A stretch of DNA of 6,459 bases from NCBI GenBank assembly GCA_017477855.1, contig JAFUUN010000041.1, positions 1-6,459 on the forward strand, read 5' to 3'. The notes under the pieces are model-generated. The model made no database searches and was not told where the DNA came from. It worked only from the letters and a program-made list of their open reading frames with translations. Every line of letters begins with the position of its first letter. Position 1 is the stretch's first letter. Below are positions 4,979 through 6,459 of this stretch, in pieces. The translations under genes were made by a program, and so were the position numbers. Source of the DNA: Rickettsiales bacterium. Lineage in GTDB: Bacteria > Pseudomonadota > Alphaproteobacteria > Rickettsiales > Deianiraeaceae.

Positions 4979-6360
4979 TCGTAATTTGCAACGTGAATAT
5001 CGCGCGCAATGTAGAGTGAACCAGTGCAAATTAGTAGGGTTGGAGCGCCGTTTGCGAAGTCGCGGCAGCAGTTTATGACCTCTTCAATGTTGTGCGCGAT
5101 GGCGGAGTTCAGGCCAGTATTTTTACATGCTGACGCAATTTTTTCTGGTGGTTCTGGGATGGATTCAAGGTTGGCGCGAGTGCATATCAGCAGGTCAACG
5201 AGCCCAGTAAATTCCTGCAAAAACACTGCATTGTTGGCGCCTTTTGTGCGCGCCACAGCAACGCAAATTTTGAAATTTTTGTGTGTATTTTTGAACTCCC
5301 GAATGAAGGTTGCGATGGCATGCGCGGCCAACTGATTATGAGCTCCGTCAACATAAAATACACTGCCAGCAGGCAATTTTTCAAACAATTTTCCGCTGGT
5401 AATTTCTTGCATCCTGACAATGTGTGTAGTATTGTGAATGGCCTCAGAAATACTATTAATAGTAATATTTGGAAAGGTTTTGATATTTGCGAGACATGCC
5501 ATGATTGCGCAAGAAGCATTAATTAGCTGATAATCTCCTTGCAATGATGGTTGTAAAAAAGGAAAAGTTGTGTCAAGTTTGGCGCATTCAAAAAGTGCCA
5601 TTCTATTTATAGAATTACCATTAATAGTATTACTATATGTAGAATTATTGTCATCAAGGAAAACTTCGTAGTCATCACCGTATGTAAAAATATTTTCAAT
5701 ACCAAATGACTTTGCGCGCTCTTTGAGTACTGTTTTAGCTTCTTTGGCTTGCGAAGAAAGCACGACGTTTTTCACTCCACGCTTCATTAAAAACGACTTA
5801 TTCCACGCAACTTCCTCAATTTTTGTGCCAAGAAATTTGACATGATCCAAGTGAATAGGCGTGAAAACGCAGCACAGCGGCGGGTTGTCGTCCAGCACAT
5901 TCGTGGCATCGTTGATGGCGCCCATGCCGACTTCAATCACCGTGGCGTCCGCAGGATGGCGCGCAAAAGCGTTAAAAGCAGAGCATGTCAAGGCCTCAAA
6001 AAGCGCCGGCTCGTCAGCGAGCTTGCCCGCTTTGTTAGCCGTCTCCCAAGCAATTCTGGTCTCCTCAGTAAGTTCATAAAGTTCGTCATCGGAAATTGGC
6101 CGCCCATTCAACAAAATGCGCTCATTGCACTCATAAATATGCGGCGAGGTGTAAGTATTTACGCTATATCCAGAGGCGCGCAGGATGTTTGAGATGAAAT
6201 GCGCAGTTGAACCCTTGCCCTTTGTGCCAGTGATGTGGAATACGTTTTGCAGCTTGTTTTGCGGGTTGCCAAGTTCGTTGAGCACAGTTTTTGTCCTAAA
6301 AATTGCACCTTCAAACTCCTTGTTTGGACCAGTATAAATCGGCCAATGCGGCATTTTCAT
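4975..6360 (-). CDS. folC: Bifunctional folylpolyglutamate synthase / dihydrofolate synthase
   Basis: Mur-ligase-family enzyme that adds glutamate to dihydropteroate or folates with ATP, in the cytosol. Seen in order: P-loop HITGTKGKGSTAHF (42-55), YTSPHIYECNERI (70-82), FEALT (121-125), EVGMGAINDATNVL (143-156), FTPIHLDHVKFLG (166-178) with the following K188 region, and VDGAHN (337-342) and CTGSLYIARD (445-454) in the C-terminal domain. Length 461 is slightly above usual (about 420-440), partly through a repeat insertion at 239-253. Deviations: GMGAIND for the usual GLGGRLD, HIVRMQ where PGRLQ is expected, and DGAHNQ for DGAHNP. It is therefore divergent but keeps the core ATP-binding and acidic residues. 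ATG 6360 is chosen; MPHWP two codons on is the alternative. It converges on mvaD with a 4-bp overlap. Whether both activities remain cannot be decided. Confidence 0.93.
   Translation of the reverse strand: MKMPHWPIYTGPNKEFEGAIFRTKTVLNELGNPQNKLQNVFHITGTKGKGSTAHFISNILRASGYSVNTYTSPHIYECNERILLNGRPISDDELYELTEETRIAWETANKAGKLADEPALFEALTCSAFNAFARHPADATVIEVGMGAINDATNVLDDNPPLCCVFTPIHLDHVKFLGTKIEEVAWNKSFLMKRGVKNVVLSSQAKEAKTVLKERAKSFGIENIFTYGDDYEVFLDDNNSTYSNTINGNSINRMALFECAKLDTTFPFLQPSLQGDYQLINASCAIMACLANIKTFPNITINSISEAIHNTTHIVRMQEITSGKLFEKLPAGSVFYVDGAHNQLAAHAIATFIREFKNTHKNFKICVAVARTKGANNAVFLQEFTGLVDLLICTRANLESIPEPPEKIASACKNTGLNSAIAHNIEEVINCCRDFANGAPTLLICTGSLYIARDIHVANYD
5452..5466 (-). repeat. In-frame palindromic unit, copy 5, in folC
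   Basis: One 15-bp unit encodes ITINS (residues 299-303), with the exact core TACTATTAATAGTA at 5451-5464. The flanks (FPN before, ISEA after) look like normal FolC, so only a single unit is recognisable. It sits before a helix in the segment leading to the C-terminal domain. Confidence 0.75.
5599..5646 (-). repeat. Full-length 48-bp in-frame palindromic element, copy 6, in folC
   Basis: Read on the coding strand it encodes NSTYS-NTING-NSINR-M (residues 239-254). The core carries one change from the exact palindrome (5616-5629, TACCATTAATAGTA on +). One terminus is AATTCTA; the other is TAGAATG, one base from the exact inverted repeat. It differs from the mvaD full-length copy at only 4 of 48 positions, has the same boundaries, and has the same orientation relative to the coding strand. 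It lies between 'YEVFLDD' and 'RMALFECAK', a loop region. Confidence 0.9.
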
Positions 6361-6367
6361 GACATGA

Positions 6368-6394
6368 GAATTAGATGTAGTTTTGATTTGTCAA
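6368..6394 (-). promoter_or_regulatory. Possible sigma-70-type promoter for folC
   Basis: On the - strand, TTGACA (6389-6394) is followed after 15 bases by TAATTC (6368-6373). The -35 is exact but the spacing is short and the -10 poor. Transcription from it would begin almost at the folC ATG (6360), implying a leaderless or nearly leaderless message. The true start may instead lie further upstream in the AT-rich stretch. Confidence 0.3.
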
Positions 6395-6410
6395 GGTTGA
6401 AAAAACCTTG
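6392..6410. promoter_or_regulatory. Short perfect inverted repeat in the divergent intergenic region
   Basis: CAAGGTT (6392-6398) and AACCTTG (6404-6410) form a 7-bp stem with a 5-base loop. Neither strand has a T run directly after it, so it is not a convincing intrinsic terminator. It overlaps the possible folC -35, so it may be an operator for one or both divergent genes, or chance. Confidence 0.35.
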
Positions 6411-6426
6411 CATATTAAAATATATA
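6397..6426 (+). promoter_or_regulatory. Possible promoter for the right-hand gene
   Basis: TTGAAA (6397-6402) and TATATA (6421-6426) with 18 bases between resemble a sigma-70 promoter pointing right, towards the ATG at 6444. The region is almost all A/T, which makes such matches common. Confidence 0.25.
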
Positions 6427-6443
6427 TTCAACTAAAAACTAAA

Positions 6444-6459
6444 ATGAAGAAATATTTAA
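6444..6459 (+). CDS. Possible start of a + strand gene, cut by the window end
   Basis: ATG at 6444 opens MKKYL and runs off the window edge. It lies downstream of the divergent intergenic region and promoter-like sequence. Only five codons are visible and there is no clear ribosome binding site, so both its reality and its product are unknown. Confidence 0.3.

Noticed and set aside
5419..5440. Sequence encoding HNTTH in folC as another repeat copy
   Set aside because: It matches only a few bases of the unit (AATACTACA) and aligns with the normal FolC segment before the expected PGRLQ motif.
2821..5646. Palindromic repeats as operators or transcription terminators
   Set aside because: All clear copies lie inside coding sequence, keep the frame, and lack following T runs. 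A coding-sequence insertion element explains them better.
2821..5646. CRISPR-like array
   Set aside because: Copies are irregularly spaced across 3 kb, lie within conserved genes, and have no regular spacers or cas genes nearby.

Overview
The window holds five protein genes and a start of a possible sixth: a glycosyltransferase family 8 gene (GT8, + strand, 5' end cut by the window edge), then htpG (Hsp90), a GHMP/mevalonate kinase gene and mvaD (diphosphomevalonate decarboxylase), all on +, and folC (folylpolyglutamate/dihydrofolate synthase) on -. At the far right is an AT-rich divergent intergenic region and the first codons of what may be another + gene. No RNA genes, insertion sequences or CRISPR arrays were seen.

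Organism. These are bacterial genes of low to moderate G+C, with GT8, the kinase and mvaD more AT-rich than htpG and folC. The HtpG middle domain (LLTDVVDGFW) and the FolC 'HPADATVIEVG' segment look most like alphaproteobacterial versions to me. This is an impression from memory, not a search. Two mevalonate-pathway genes are unusual for that group. In-frame palindromic repeats inside housekeeping genes recall the Rickettsia palindromic elements, so a host-associated or gut alphaproteobacterium is a reasonable but weak guess.

Layout. GT8 begins inside or just after a (CT)9 tract. Only one of the three frames leaves that tract open, which is the architecture of a phase-variable surface-glycan gene. 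After a 53-bp gap with a possible heat-shock-type promoter, htpG, the kinase and mvaD form a tightly packed unit (TAATG and ATGA stop/start overlaps). This ties a chaperone to two isoprenoid precursor enzymes. mvaD and folC converge tail to tail and overlap by 4 bp. folC and the possible right-hand gene diverge from a short AT-rich region with a hairpin.

Most interesting signal. A family of short palindromic repeats, built from 15-bp units with a 14-bp perfectly palindromic core (TACTATTAATAGTA), is inserted in frame in four consecutive genes (htpG, kinase, mvaD twice, folC twice, plus degenerate copies). Each unit encodes an Asn/Thr/Ser-rich pentapeptide (typically NTINS), and the insertions sit where surface loops are expected. 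The mvaD and folC full-length copies are 44/48 identical although the genes are unrelated and on opposite strands. This looks like a mobile or expanding ORF-invading palindromic element that I cannot match to a named family.
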